Positions 36,692 through 44,668 of a DNA stretch of 64,000 bases are shown here, piece by piece. The notes under the pieces were generated by a model. The model saw only the letters and a list, made by a program, of their open reading frames with translations. It was not told the DNA's origin and did not search any database. The first letter of the stretch is position 1; each line of letters begins with the position of its first letter. Location of the stretch: NCBI RefSeq assembly GCF_003073375.1, contig NZ_CP029002.1, positions 1,846,001 to 1,910,000 on the forward strand, in the 5' to 3' direction. Origin of the DNA: Lysinibacillus sp. 2017 (lineage in GTDB: Bacteria > Bacillota > Bacilli > Bacillales_A > Planococcaceae). Both the position numbers and the translations under genes were made by a program.

Positions 36692-38092
36692 TTAACAACA
36701 TTTTGTCGTAGTACTAGATGAATTTAAATCCAAGCTACAAACACCTGTTTCAGGTAAATCTAACTCTACTTTACGCGCAGCTACCACATCACCTGTTAAA
36801 TAAGCAACAATTGAACGAACTTGCTCGTAACCTGTTGCCATTAAAAACGTTGGTGCGCGTCCGTAACTCTTCATACCAGCAATATAGAAGCCAACTTCCG
36901 GTTGACGTAACTCTAGCTCGCCATGTGGACGTACGGTACCACAGCTATGCTCGTTTGGATCAATAAGTGGTGCAAGCGCCTCTACGCTTTCAACAGCAGC
37001 GTCAATCGATAATCGAACTTCTTTTAAGAAGGAGAAATCCGGACGACTACCTGTATTAGCAATGATTTCATCAACTTCAGGAAGTTGATGTTCACCATTT
37101 GTACCTTCACCTTTAATGATTAGGCCACTTTCTGTTTGTTCAAGTTCTTGAATATAAAAAGGCGTATATACCGTTACTTTTCCTACATCTACTAACGAGT
37201 GAATTCGACTTCCTAATTCGCCACGAGCGGCAAGTGCATCTTTTTCTTGACCTCCATATGCATCTTCTACATGTTTTTTACGTAAAACCCATGTAATTTC
37301 AACATCTTCAAGTTTTTCTAACTCTAAAATTGTATTAATTGCAGAGTGTCCACCACCTATAACAGCTACACGTTTGCCTGCGTAACGACTTTTTAATTCG
37401 TCTATGTTTGGAATACCGTAAAAAATCACATCTGCTAATTCTTTTTCGGTATTTGTCCATACACCATCAGATTGGACTGAATTTGGTTGATTCCAAGTAC
37501 CGGTAGCATCTATTACCGCACTCGCTAATAGGCGCTTGGTGCAGCCGTTCTGTTCGATATAGATAACAAATGGGGAAGAGGCGCGGTTTTGAGATTTCAT
37601 TTTATCATGATTTTTTTTACTTATGTTGATCACAGTTGTATTAAATGAAATGTATGGCTTGATTTCAGGAACATTTGCTAATGGTTGTAAATAACGTTCT
37701 CGAATTTCTTTTCCTGTTGGAAGCGAATCTTCTTTCGGCATTTCCCATCCATATTTCAATAATAACGTTTTTGCAGCTTTGTCGACATTGTACTGCCATG
37801 GGGAGAATAGGCGTACGTGTTGCCAAGACTTAATATTTTCAGCAACGTTAGCACCTTTTTCTAACACAATAAAAGATTCACCAGCTAATCCTAAATGCGC
37901 GGCTGCAGCTAATCCTACTGGTCCAGCACCAAGTATTGCCACAGGGTATTGTTTATTTAAACGAAATGCTGTTTCATTACTTGTTGTTTCTTTATTAGGT
38001 TGCTCAGCAGGTCCACAGCATGTTGTAACTGGTTCAGAAGTTGTTGAACAACAATTTGAAGCTTGTGATTTAACCGTTAGTTTAATTTCCAT
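36692..38092 (-). CDS. FAD/NAD(P)-dependent oxidoreductase with Cys-pair tails (ArsO-like)
   Basis: A 466-aa flavoprotein; the ATG at 38092 lies eight bases after GGAGG. Two dinucleotide folds are seen: AILGAGPVGLAAAAHL (FAD, about residue 52) and VAVIGGGHSAINT (NADPH, about 225), as in class B flavin monooxygenases and thioredoxin-reductase-like enzymes. Unusually, it carries vicinal cysteines at both ends: Cys14-15, Cys25-26 and the last two residues Cys465-466. Such pairs bind As(III). The ars operon nearby, and the MarR and ArsN-like neighbours, suggest a role like that of ArsO in arsenical oxidation. The name is tentative. Confidence 0.75.
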   Translation of the reverse strand: MEIKLTVKSQASNCCSTTSEPVTTCCGPAEQPNKETTSNETAFRLNKQYPVAILGAGPVGLAAAAHLGLAGESFIVLEKGANVAENIKSWQHVRLFSPWQYNVDKAAKTLLLKYGWEMPKEDSLPTGKEIRERYLQPLANVPEIKPYISFNTTVINISKKNHDKMKSQNRASSPFVIYIEQNGCTKRLLASAVIDATGTWNQPNSVQSDGVWTNTEKELADVIFYGIPNIDELKSRYAGKRVAVIGGGHSAINTILELEKLEDVEITWVLRKKHVEDAYGGQEKDALAARGELGSRIHSLVDVGKVTVYTPFYIQELEQTESGLIIKGEGTNGEHQLPEVDEIIANTGSRPDFSFLKEVRLSIDAAVESVEALAPLIDPNEHSCGTVRPHGELELRQPEVGFYIAGMKSYGRAPTFLMATGYEQVRSIVAYLTGDVVAARKVELDLPETGVCSLDLNSSSTTTKCC

Positions 38093-38121
38093 TTGAAAAT
38101 CCTCCATAAAATATATTTATT

Positions 38122-38139
38122 TGCAAAGTGCAACTATTC
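38122..38139. promoter_or_regulatory. MarR-type operator, copy 1
   Basis: TTGCAAAGTGCAACTATT, whose core TTGCA-AAG-TGCAA is a perfect dyad, 30 bases before the flavoprotein start. 16 of 18 bases recur at 38651-38668. Confidence 0.65.
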
Positions 38140-38169
38140 ATTGAAAATGAAAAGCAAGATTGCTCCTGC

Positions 38170-38616
38170 TTAGTAAATAGGTGTACAACATACTTTTGAT
38201 TTGGCCATGGCTTCATTTAGTAATTGAATGGACCGAAGTACCGTTTCTCTTTCAAAATCATTCATATGTGAAAAGACTTCTTCTAAATAAGCATTCATGG
38301 ATTCATCGATCGTTGTTGCGACAAATTTCCCTTGCGTTGTTAACGATAAAATCGATACACGTTTATCTTGTGGAGAAGGTGTTTTTTTCACCAATTCCAA
38401 TTTAATAAGTGTTTGAATTTGTCGGCTGAAGGTCGTAATATCCATTGAAAGTGTTTCTGCGATTTGTTGCATAGAAGGTGTTTGTTGTTTATCGATTTCA
38501 TAAAGAATATGACTTTGGATTGTTGATATTTCAAACGATCCAACAGAGCAACAATTTTTGTTTAATAAGCCAAATCTTCGTGTTAGTATGTGAAAAATTT
38601 CGCGGTTGTTTTCCAT
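38170..38616 (-). CDS. MarR-family regulator with vicinal cysteines
   Basis: A 148-aa MarR-type winged-helix protein: SMQQIAETLSMDITTFSRQIQTL is the recognition part (given here in one short run of segments), and DKRVSILSLT is the wing. Cys22-Cys23 (KNCCSVG) precede the DNA-binding domain and Cys143-Cys144 (KVCCTP) lie at the end, so thiol or As(III) sensing is plausible. It is upstream of the flavoprotein on the same strand and divergent from the acetyltransferase gene. Two copies of an operator-like sequence flank it. A weak hairpin at 38152-38172 follows the stop. Confidence 0.85.
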   Translation of the reverse strand: MENNREIFHILTRRFGLLNKNCCSVGSFEISTIQSHILYEIDKQQTPSMQQIAETLSMDITTFSRQIQTLIKLELVKKTPSPQDKRVSILSLTTQGKFVATTIDESMNAYLEEVFSHMNDFERETVLRSIQLLNEAMAKSKVCCTPIY

Positions 38617-38650
38617 TCAATCACCTCAAATTAAATTAAAACAAAAATAC

Positions 38651-38668
38651 TTGTAAAATGCAACTATT
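38651..38668. promoter_or_regulatory. MarR-type operator, copy 2
   Basis: TTGTAAAATGCAACTATT lies between the divergent marR-like gene and ArsN-like gene, 35 and 47 bases from the two starts. Near copy of the sequence at 38122. Confidence 0.62.
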
Positions 38669-38714
38669 AAGTTTATTATTTTAATAATCAATCAATTTAT
38701 GCGGAGGTTAATCT

Positions 38715-39203
38715 ATGGCAATTAGTGTTCGTTCTGTAGTATGTGAAGATTGGCAAGATGTAAAGCGAATTTATATAGAAGGATTAGAAACAAAAATGGC
38801 TACATTTGAAACCAAGGCACCAGAATCTTATGATGAATGGTTTGGAGAAGCAAATCCTCATTGTTCATTAGTGGCCTATGAAGGCAAACAAATTTTAGGT
38901 TGGTGCAAGTTAACACCTGTTTCCAAACGAAGTGTGTATAAAGGAGTAGGTGAAGTCAGTATTTATATAGCTTCAGATGCTAGAGGCAAGGGAATTGGTG
39001 ATTTATTATTAAAGCAATTAATCGTAACTTCTGAAAAGGAAGCTTTCTGGACACTGGAATCCAAAATTTTTAAAGAAAATGTTGCTAGTCTCAATTTACA
39101 TTTAAACAATGGTTTTCGTGTTGTTGGGATTCGAGAAAAGATTGCACAATTAGATGGGGTTTGGAAAGACAATATGTTACTAGAAAGAAGGAAGGATTTC
39201 TAA
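38715..39203 (+). CDS. arsN: GNAT acetyltransferase, ArsN/phosphinothricin acetyltransferase-like
   Basis: A 162-aa N-acetyltransferase. The start region with TKMATFETKAPE, the middle GVGEVSIYIASDARGKGIGDLLL (acetyl-CoA loop ARGKGIG) and the end FKENVASLNLHLNNGFRVVGIREKIAQLDGVWKD, seen as consecutive segments, match the phosphinothricin acetyltransferase/ArsN group. ArsN1 acetylates arsinothricin, a natural organoarsenical antibiotic, and the PAT enzymes acetylate glutamine-synthetase inhibitors. GCGGAGG precedes the ATG. Neighbouring arsenic-related genes favour the ArsN reading; substrate assignment remains inference. Confidence 0.75.
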   Translation: MAISVRSVVCEDWQDVKRIYIEGLETKMATFETKAPESYDEWFGEANPHCSLVAYEGKQILGWCKLTPVSKRSVYKGVGEVSIYIASDARGKGIGDLLLKQLIVTSEKEAFWTLESKIFKENVASLNLHLNNGFRVVGIREKIAQLDGVWKDNMLLERRKDF

Positions 39204-39255
39204 TACAAATAGAGAACGCATCATTGAAGAACAGACGCGTTCTCAATACTTTTAC

Positions 39256-39345
39256 TTAGGATTCAATCGATTCTAAATACCGATATAGTGTTGCTTTACT
39301 AATACCCGTTATAAATTTTCCAGACTGATATATTTCAAACGATAT
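39256..39345 (-). pseudogene. C-terminal remnant of a serine recombinase
   Basis: A short minus-strand frame ends SGKFITGISKATLYRYLESIES then stop; the ISKATLYRYL part is the helix-turn-helix end of resolvase/invertase proteins. The rest of the gene is missing. A second open stretch at 39358-39480 in another frame could be a further relic. Together they mark an old mobile-element scar beside the dif-like site. Confidence 0.5.
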
Positions 39346-39516
39346 TAAAGTTGAAAACTACTTCAGTAAAACTTGTTCGAGCGATTTTTCTAGGATTTGT
39401 GTAGATGCAATATTTTCCTCCAAAATCAGATGTGCTAGCACGATTTGCTGCAAATATTTACTCAATAGGGCAGTAAAGAATAATTAATGCCCTTTATTCT
39501 TTTTTCATTTTAGGGA

Positions 39517-39544
39517 CACGGTCATAATATATATTATAGGAAGT
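39517..39544 (-). other. dif: dif-like chromosome dimer resolution site
   Basis: On the minus strand: XerC arm ACTTCCTATAA, spacer TATATA, then TTATGACCGTG. The first 22 of 28 bases equal the Firmicutes dif consensus as I know it (B. subtilis differs only at base 9), while the last six differ from GTAAACT-type XerD arms (TAAACT replaced by ACCGTG). Genes left of here run mostly on + and right of here more on -, and parC/parE lie nearby as in B. subtilis, which supports a terminus location. Confidence 0.65.
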
Positions 39545-39670
39545 TACATCTCGTTTCAAAAGTATACTTATAATAGTGAGACGAAACGGATTTTTTTGTT
39601 TAACTTATTAATTTCATTAAATATATGAGTGTCTTATAAAGTTTGCCATAATCTATAGACACTCATTAAA
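39545..39670. other. intergenic hairpin after the transglutaminase-like gene
   Basis: ATGAGTGTCT (39625-39634) and AGACACTCAT (39657-39666) can pair just after the stop of the gene at 39671 on -. No T-run is present, so termination would be weak. Nothing else is seen. Confidence 0.4.
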
Positions 39671-41218
39671 TTAAAAAATAAAACTCGTACTTTTAGTTAA
39701 ATTGATCATCACAGTTTCTTGATTAATTAAACAATCTGCAGCAATTAATTCACCAGATGGCAATCGTTCTAATACTTGAACTAAATTATTCGGCAACAGA
39801 TTCTTAGCAATTTTTAATTGTGCAGGTTTTGTTAATATGACTGTTTTTCGGTTGCTTGTAATTCGTACATGTAAGCCTTTATCGATATAAATATCGATTG
39901 TGACCTGTTTTAATTCATCCGCTAGTAGTAATTCAAGTTCATCCGCGCATATGAATCTTAAAGGCTTTGAATCATTTGTTTGCTCATAAGATGCCATCCA
40001 ACTTTGATCAAATCGAATGAATGGAACGTCTATCGTATTTTCAAATAAAACTTTTAAGTCTACCGTTTTATTTAGCTTCGTTTCTTCATTATTTTGATAA
40101 TTATCAGTTTTTTCAATAATTTCTTTATCTTGATTTAAATACGTAATTTCAAGTCCAGAATCTATTTTCTTAATTTTAGATACTTGAGTTTCACATATTT
40201 TACAAAGCTCCTGTGTTTCTAAATCAATTCGATACAAATAGCCTCCATGCGAATAATTACTAAAATACAAGGCACCATCCTGATATGTACAAAATTGAAT
40301 GCGCTCTTCTCGTCGTTTTTTTAGTTTAAAGGGTTCCTTTGCTAAATTTATCTCATATAGCCGCGCATTTGTGGGATGTGGAAAATAGAGCATTTTATCA
40401 GCAATTGCAACATCATACAATGCATGTAACGCAGTGAAACGATTACTCGTACATGGTGGATAATGATGAAAATTCCACTGATGATCTTTTTTCATATCCT
40501 CATCATTACGTAAAAAATAACGATAGCGAATTTGTCTTGCATGATGTTTCGAACCGATATCATCCCATGTCGCATCAATATGATACCACTGCCCATCTAG
40601 CTCGACCATATTCCAAGCATGTCCACTATCTCCTTCCCCATCTGCCTTCCCTATAACGTAATAACAAGGAATTTGTAGTTGCTTCATCATTTTTTCAAAT
40701 AACAACGCATACGCCATACATACACCGTGTTTTTCTTTCATAAAGGTATAAACTGCATATGGCGATCCTTCTGTATGTTTATCATAGTTATACGTACGAA
40801 TTATATAATCATGAACAGCTAAAATTTTTTCGAGCGTATCCATTTTCGGATGAATGATTTCTGCGAATGTTTGATGAATTTCTTCAAGCATCCATTTTTC
40901 TTGCTCCCGATTCATTCGATAACGTATTGTAAAGTCGATTTTCACACGTTTTTTTGATTGATTACGATATTGATAACTTCGATGCTCACAATGCTGCGTA
41001 TAAAATGGTTGTTGTAAATGTGATTGCTCAAATGCTTCAGTTAGTAGTTCATCGATTGATTTTTGCAAATGACCATTCACATGTAATGTAAATTGTTTAT
41101 CCATGCGTTCCATATGTGTAACGATAGCTGGTAATACTTGCTGCGGTGTAATCGTTGACGATTTAATTGAACCCCCGCTCGCTTTAAAATCTTTTAATGT
41201 TTGAAAATAGGTTTTCAT
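39671..41218 (-). CDS. transglutaminase-like domain protein
   Basis: A 515-aa protein without signal peptide. The transglutaminase-like fold (about residues 130-230) has the full triad: Cys in KHGVCMAYA, His in SGHAWNMV and Asp in HIDATWDD. After that, about 280 residues form repeated beta-strand blocks (LYEINL, LYRIDLETQEL) suggesting a propeller-like domain. In Bacillales related proteins act in protein cross-linking or peptidolysis, sometimes at the spore surface. The substrate is unknown. It is a single gene pointing toward the dif-like site. Confidence 0.8.
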   Translation of the reverse strand: MKTYFQTLKDFKASGGSIKSSTITPQQVLPAIVTHMERMDKQFTLHVNGHLQKSIDELLTEAFEQSHLQQPFYTQHCEHRSYQYRNQSKKRVKIDFTIRYRMNREQEKWMLEEIHQTFAEIIHPKMDTLEKILAVHDYIIRTYNYDKHTEGSPYAVYTFMKEKHGVCMAYALLFEKMMKQLQIPCYYVIGKADGEGDSGHAWNMVELDGQWYHIDATWDDIGSKHHARQIRYRYFLRNDEDMKKDHQWNFHHYPPCTSNRFTALHALYDVAIADKMLYFPHPTNARLYEINLAKEPFKLKKRREERIQFCTYQDGALYFSNYSHGGYLYRIDLETQELCKICETQVSKIKKIDSGLEITYLNQDKEIIEKTDNYQNNEETKLNKTVDLKVLFENTIDVPFIRFDQSWMASYEQTNDSKPLRFICADELELLLADELKQVTIDIYIDKGLHVRITSNRKTVILTKPAQLKIAKNLLPNNLVQVLERLPSGELIAADCLINQETVMINLTKSTSFIF

Positions 41219-41269
41219 GATGCGAGTTTCTCCTTATGTGTAACCAATCCACTATTATTGTATATTTGT

Positions 41270-41797
41270 TTACTCATCTTCTTCAAATTCATTTAACTTC
41301 ACATAAATTTCGACTTGCTTACCTTCCATCTTAATGATTTTCTCTATAGCCATACCATTTTTCAACGCAATTGCTTTAGATGCCTCATTTCCTACTTGAA
41401 TAGCAGATACATAACGTTCTAGCCACATCTCCTTATTTGCATAGTTTGCTAAAGCCTGAGCCGCTTCAAACGCATAGCCATTACCCCAAAATTCTTGCTC
41501 AATCCAATACCCCAGTTCCAATTCAAAAGCATCATCTATAATTTGTGCAACAATCCCTGCATGGCCGATAAATGCTCCCGTATCTTTATGGATTAGCTTA
41601 TGTAATCCATAGTCATCAAAGTTCTTATACTGTTGTTGCATTCTTTCTATCAATTGAACAGCATAAGTCTCATCCTTCACGTTACCGTCTCCAATATACT
41701 TCATTATTTCTGGATTAGTTACAAGTTGAATGACATTCTGTAAATCACTCATATCATAGCGTTCAAATCGTAATCTTTTCGTTGATAGTTTTAACAT
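41270..41797 (-). CDS. GNAT-family acetyltransferase (RimJ/RimL-like)
   Basis: A 175-aa acetyltransferase; the ATG at 41797 follows AGGGTGG, and the upstream GTG overlaps that site. Motifs of the RimJ/RimL group: LSTKRLRFERY at the start, IGHAGIVAQ, LELGYWIEQEFWGNGYAFEAAQAL and the motif B region VGNEASKAIALKNGM. It likely acetylates a protein N-terminus or a small molecule; the substrate cannot be told. It lies 51 bases upstream of the transglutaminase-like gene on the same strand, so they may share a transcript. Confidence 0.85.
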   Translation of the reverse strand: MLKLSTKRLRFERYDMSDLQNVIQLVTNPEIMKYIGDGNVKDETYAVQLIERMQQQYKNFDDYGLHKLIHKDTGAFIGHAGIVAQIIDDAFELELGYWIEQEFWGNGYAFEAAQALANYANKEMWLERYVSAIQVGNEASKAIALKNGMAIEKIIKMEGKQVEIYVKLNEFEEDE

Positions 41798-42354
41798 ATG
41801 CGCCACCCTTTTATTATTAATTTGATGTTGTGTGTAAAAAATTACGGGTTTTTACAAAACTTATATCAAATTTTTATCATTTTAGCTCTTTATATGATTT
41901 CCTCTATTTTATCAAGAAAATCACCTCTGTTGTTATTTATGCTTCCCTTTTATACGTTCGAAATTAGCGTATCTTCTATTACCTATTCTACTGTAAACAA
42001 CAAATTATAAAAATAATTCATCTTAATAATATTTCATTTTCAATAATAATTTCATACTATTTTATGTCCGCTATTCTCTCGTTTAATCATTTTTTCTAAA
42101 TCGAATTTAGCTTCAAAAGTGTTGGTATATCAAGGATTCAAGTAGTTAAGTTATATTGGAATATCTTATTTTTTGTACGAAATGTTCGTTTTTCTCTCTA
42201 TTAAACTTATTTTTATTAAAATTTTTTTCGAATAATTTTTTCGAAAAGTATTGCAATTTTGTGACCGCTAAAATAGAATAAAAATTGTAAAATACTTCAA
42301 GTAGTATTTTTCAACCATAGAGCAGTAAATATAAACAAAACAGGGGGTATGTTT
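41798..42354 (+). promoter_or_regulatory. intergenic region with actP operon promoter and leader hairpin
   Basis: A 70-codon open frame at 41798 lacks a ribosome site and I do not count it. A good promoter is seen: TTGCAA (42251-42256), 17 bases, TAGAAT (42274-42279). Just downstream AAAATACT (42289-42296) and AGTATTTT (42303-42310) form a dyad over the start point, likely an operator or leader hairpin. The remaining 400 bases are very A/T-rich without a visible feature. Confidence 0.65.
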
Positions 42355-42681
42355 ATGGGGAATAATCAAAAAGCAACAATTGATTATGACAAAATCGCAT
42401 CACAAGATTCGTTTAGAAAGTTAGCAAAACGAAAAAATTCATTTCTGTGGTCAATGACGGTAATCTTCTTAGGACTTTATATGTTATTACCAATTTTAAC
42501 GTCATACACAGATATTCTTCACCAAAAAGCATTTGGTGATATTACATGGGTATGGGTATACGCTGCTGGGTTATTTGTAATGACTTGGAGTTTAGCTCAT
42601 TTCTATGTATCAAAAGCAACTAAATACGATAAAGAGGCAAAAGCAATCATTGCTGAATATGAAGGAGGACAAGCAAAATGA
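42355..42681 (+). CDS. DUF485 membrane protein (YjcH-like)
   Basis: A 108-aa inner-membrane protein with two helices (about 30-50 and 68-88) and charged ends. The ATG at 42355 lies seven bases from GGGGG; the ATG six bases earlier is too close. DUF485 proteins nearly always precede an ActP-type acetate symporter, as here, where the genes overlap by four bases (ATGA). The role is probably assembly or regulation of the transporter. Confidence 0.88.
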   Translation: MGNNQKATIDYDKIASQDSFRKLAKRKNSFLWSMTVIFLGLYMLLPILTSYTDILHQKAFGDITWVWVYAAGLFVMTWSLAHFYVSKATKYDKEAKAIIAEYEGGQAK

Positions 42682-44222
42682 GTTACACAGCGATATTCTT
42701 CTTCGTAGCGATTGTAGGTTTAACATTAGTCATTACTTGGTGGGCTTCTAAACGTACATCTAGTGCAAGTGACTTCTATACTGCAGGTGGTGGTTTAACT
42801 GGTTGGCAAAATGGTTTAGCCATCTCAGGTGACTATTTATCAGCTGCATCATTCTTAGGGATTGCCGGTTCGATTGCCCTATTCGGCTTCGACGGATTCT
42901 TCTTCTCTCTAGGATACTTAGTAGCATACTTAGTGGTACTTTACATCGTAGCAGAGCCATTACGTAACTTAGGTCGTTTCACATTAGCAGATATGATCAC
43001 TGCTCGTTTCGACAAAGCTAAAGTTCGTGGTACGGCTGCATTATCTACGATTACAATCGTATTATTCTACATGATCGCACAACTTGTAGGTGCTGGTGCC
43101 TTAATTCAATTACTACTTGGTATTGATTACTGGATGGCCGTACTTCTAGTAGGTGTCATGATGACTGTCTATGTATTATTCGGTGGTATGACAGCAACTT
43201 CTTGGGTTCAAATTATTAAAGCTTGTTTATTAATGTTAGGTACTGTCATTATTTCATTCTTAGTATTAGCTAAATTTGACTTCAGTATTGCGACGATGTT
43301 CTCACAAATGGCAACAGTAACTGAACATGGTGAAGCATACTTAAACCCAGGTCTACGTTATACAGATGGTATTGATACGATTTCGATGTTAATCGCTTTA
43401 GTACTTGGTACAGCGGGTCTTCCACACATCTTAATGCGTTTCTTCACTGTAAAAGATGCAAAAACAGCTCGTTCTTCAGTAATTTGGGCTACTTGGATCG
43501 TAGGTTTATTCTATGTATTAACAATTTTCTTAGGCTTCGGTGCAGCAGCATTCGTAGGTAAAGATGCAATCATAGCGGCAAACCCAGCCGGTAACATGGC
43601 GGCTCCACTATTAGCAAAAGCGCTAGGTGGCGACATTTTATTCTCATTCGTATGTGCAGTAGCATTCGCAACAATCTTAGCGGTAGTAGCAGGTTTAGTA
43701 CTTTCAGGTGCATCTGCCCTATCACATGATATTTATGGGCAAATTATTAAAAAAGGTAAGGTTACTGAAAAAGAGCAAGTGAAAGCTGCTCGTATCGGTT
43801 CAATCATTATCTCAATCGTTTCTATTTTATTAGCTTTAGGTGCTCAAACACTTAACGTAGCATTCTTAGTATCATTAGCATTCTGTATTGCCGCTTCATC
43901 TAACTTACCAGTAATTATTTTCACAATTTACTGGAAACGTTTCAACACAACTGGTGCGGTTTCAGCAATGTTAACAGGTTTAATCTCAGCATTAGTATTA
44001 GTAGCCGTGTCTCCAAACGTTTGGAACGCAGTTGAAGGCAAAGCCATCTTTGTTGGTGAGCCACTAATTATGCTAACAAACCCAGCGATTATCTCTGTTC
44101 CACTTGGTTTCATCGGTGGTTTCGTTGGTACATTATTATCTAAAGAAAAAGACGAAGCGAAATACCGTGAAGTTGAAGTTAAAGCTCAAACTGGTATTTC
44201 TGTACAAGACGCTTCTCACTAA
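42678..44222 (+). CDS. actP: sodium:solute symporter, acetate permease ActP type
   Basis: A 514-aa SSS-family transporter with about 13 helices. The signature region SDFYTAGGGLTGWQNGLAISGDYLSAASFLGIAG, read in parts, and GTAGLPHILMRFFTVKDAK are those of ActP. It takes up acetate or related short carboxylates with Na+ or H+. Codon use appears strongly biased (many TTA/GTA/GGT codons), suggesting high expression. It is translationally coupled to the DUF485 gene; promoter at 42251; terminator at 44259. Confidence 0.9.
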   Translation: MSYTAIFFFVAIVGLTLVITWWASKRTSSASDFYTAGGGLTGWQNGLAISGDYLSAASFLGIAGSIALFGFDGFFFSLGYLVAYLVVLYIVAEPLRNLGRFTLADMITARFDKAKVRGTAALSTITIVLFYMIAQLVGAGALIQLLLGIDYWMAVLLVGVMMTVYVLFGGMTATSWVQIIKACLLMLGTVIISFLVLAKFDFSIATMFSQMATVTEHGEAYLNPGLRYTDGIDTISMLIALVLGTAGLPHILMRFFTVKDAKTARSSVIWATWIVGLFYVLTIFLGFGAAAFVGKDAIIAANPAGNMAAPLLAKALGGDILFSFVCAVAFATILAVVAGLVLSGASALSHDIYGQIIKKGKVTEKEQVKAARIGSIIISIVSILLALGAQTLNVAFLVSLAFCIAASSNLPVIIFTIYWKRFNTTGAVSAMLTGLISALVLVAVSPNVWNAVEGKAIFVGEPLIMLTNPAIISVPLGFIGGFVGTLLSKEKDEAKYREVEVKAQTGISVQDASH

Positions 44223-44258
44223 TATGGACTTCCCCTAATTCACAATTAAGGGACAAAA

Positions 44259-44295
44259 AAATCAGCTTCTAACATTAGTTAGAGGCTGATTTTTA
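44259..44295 (+). terminator. actP operon terminator
   Basis: AAATCAGCTTCTAAC pairs with GTTAGAGGCTGATTT around ATTA; T5. Confidence 0.9.
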
Positions 44296-44336
44296 TATGG
44301 TTTTATAAGAATCTGTAATTTTTAGTAGACTATTCA

Positions 44337-44386
44337 TGATACAATATTGACGCAGCATCCAGCTGACTCCTTTATGTAAAGGAGGT
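44337..44386 (+). promoter_or_regulatory. extended -10 promoter and SD-sequestering hairpin of the small toxin-like gene
   Basis: TGATACAAT (44337-44345) is an extended -10 element. The transcript would begin near 44352. CTCCTTT (44367-44373) pairs with AAAGGAG (44378-44384), which buries the Shine-Dalgarno GGAGG (44381-44385) of the gene at 44395. Confidence 0.65.
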
Positions 44387-44413
44387 GTACTACTGTGTCT
44401 TATCCATCACGCA
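44387..44413 (+). repeat. direct repeat copy 1, over the start codon
   Basis: GTACTACTGT, five bases, then ATCCATCACGCA. The GTG start codon lies inside. Copy 2 is at 44628-44651. Confidence 0.85.
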
Positions 44414-44535
44414 AACATAGGGCTAAGGCTGTTTCGAAAAAGAAACGTAACGAAAAACTCGCCATTTTTCGTTATGTGACAGACTTTTTTCGTCTTGTCG
44501 ATACAATTTATCGTCTTTTCCGAATGATGCTGTAA
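44395..44535 (+). CDS. 46-aa basic peptide, candidate type I toxin
   Basis: A 46-codon gene, GTG start nine bases after GGAGGTG. The N-terminal half is strongly basic (SRKHRAKAVSKKKRNEK), and the second half LAIFRYVTDFFRLVDTIYRLF has an amphipathic aromatic/hydrophobic helix. It is not like Fst, TxpA or BsrG, which have a plain membrane helix. Its own promoter, an SD-sealing 5' hairpin and a terminator at 44552 make a complete unit. A divergently placed antisense-type RNA (44589-44662) carries the complement of a repeat over the start codon. This suggests a toxin whose translation is blocked by that RNA. Toxicity is inference. Confidence 0.6.
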   Translation: MSYPSRKHRAKAVSKKKRNEKLAIFRYVTDFFRLVDTIYRLFRMML

Positions 44536-44551
44536 AAAACATAGTTTGTTT

Positions 44552-44586
44552 CACCACTTTGACTAGCCATCTTAGTGGTGTTTTTT
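44552..44586 (+). terminator. terminator of the 46-aa peptide mRNA
   Basis: CACCACT (44552-44558) pairs with AGTGGTG (44574-44580), followed by T6. Confidence 0.85.
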
Positions 44587-44588
44587 GT

Positions 44589-44662
44589 GAAAAATAAAAA
44601 GCGACTGGGGGCCACCCAATCGCCTTTGTACTACTGTAGATCCATCACGCATGAATCTTACT
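44589..44662 (-). ncRNA. candidate antitoxin RNA (~74 nt)
   Basis: Predicted from a perfect promoter on the minus strand (TTGACA, 17 bases, TACAAT at 44669-44697) and a terminator GCGATTGGG/CCCAGTCGC with T5AT4 after it (44589-44623). The stem has a U-G pair on the minus strand but a C-A mismatch on the plus strand, so it is built for minus-strand RNA. The RNA contains UGCGUGAUGGAU and ACAGUAGUAC, able to pair 12 + 10 bases with the region over the GTG start of the peptide gene. The layout parallels RNA II of the par/fst loci. Confidence 0.7.
44628..44651 (+). repeat. direct repeat copy 2, inside the antitoxin RNA gene
   Basis: GTACTACTGT, two bases, then ATCCATCACGCA: both blocks identical to copy 1. 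Confidence 0.85.
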
Positions 44663-44668
44663 AACTTC

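Noticed and set aside
41798-42010. 70-codon hydrophobic open frame on + opposite the GNAT start
   Set aside because: No ribosome site, A/T-rich composition giving hydrophobic codons by chance; no family resemblance.
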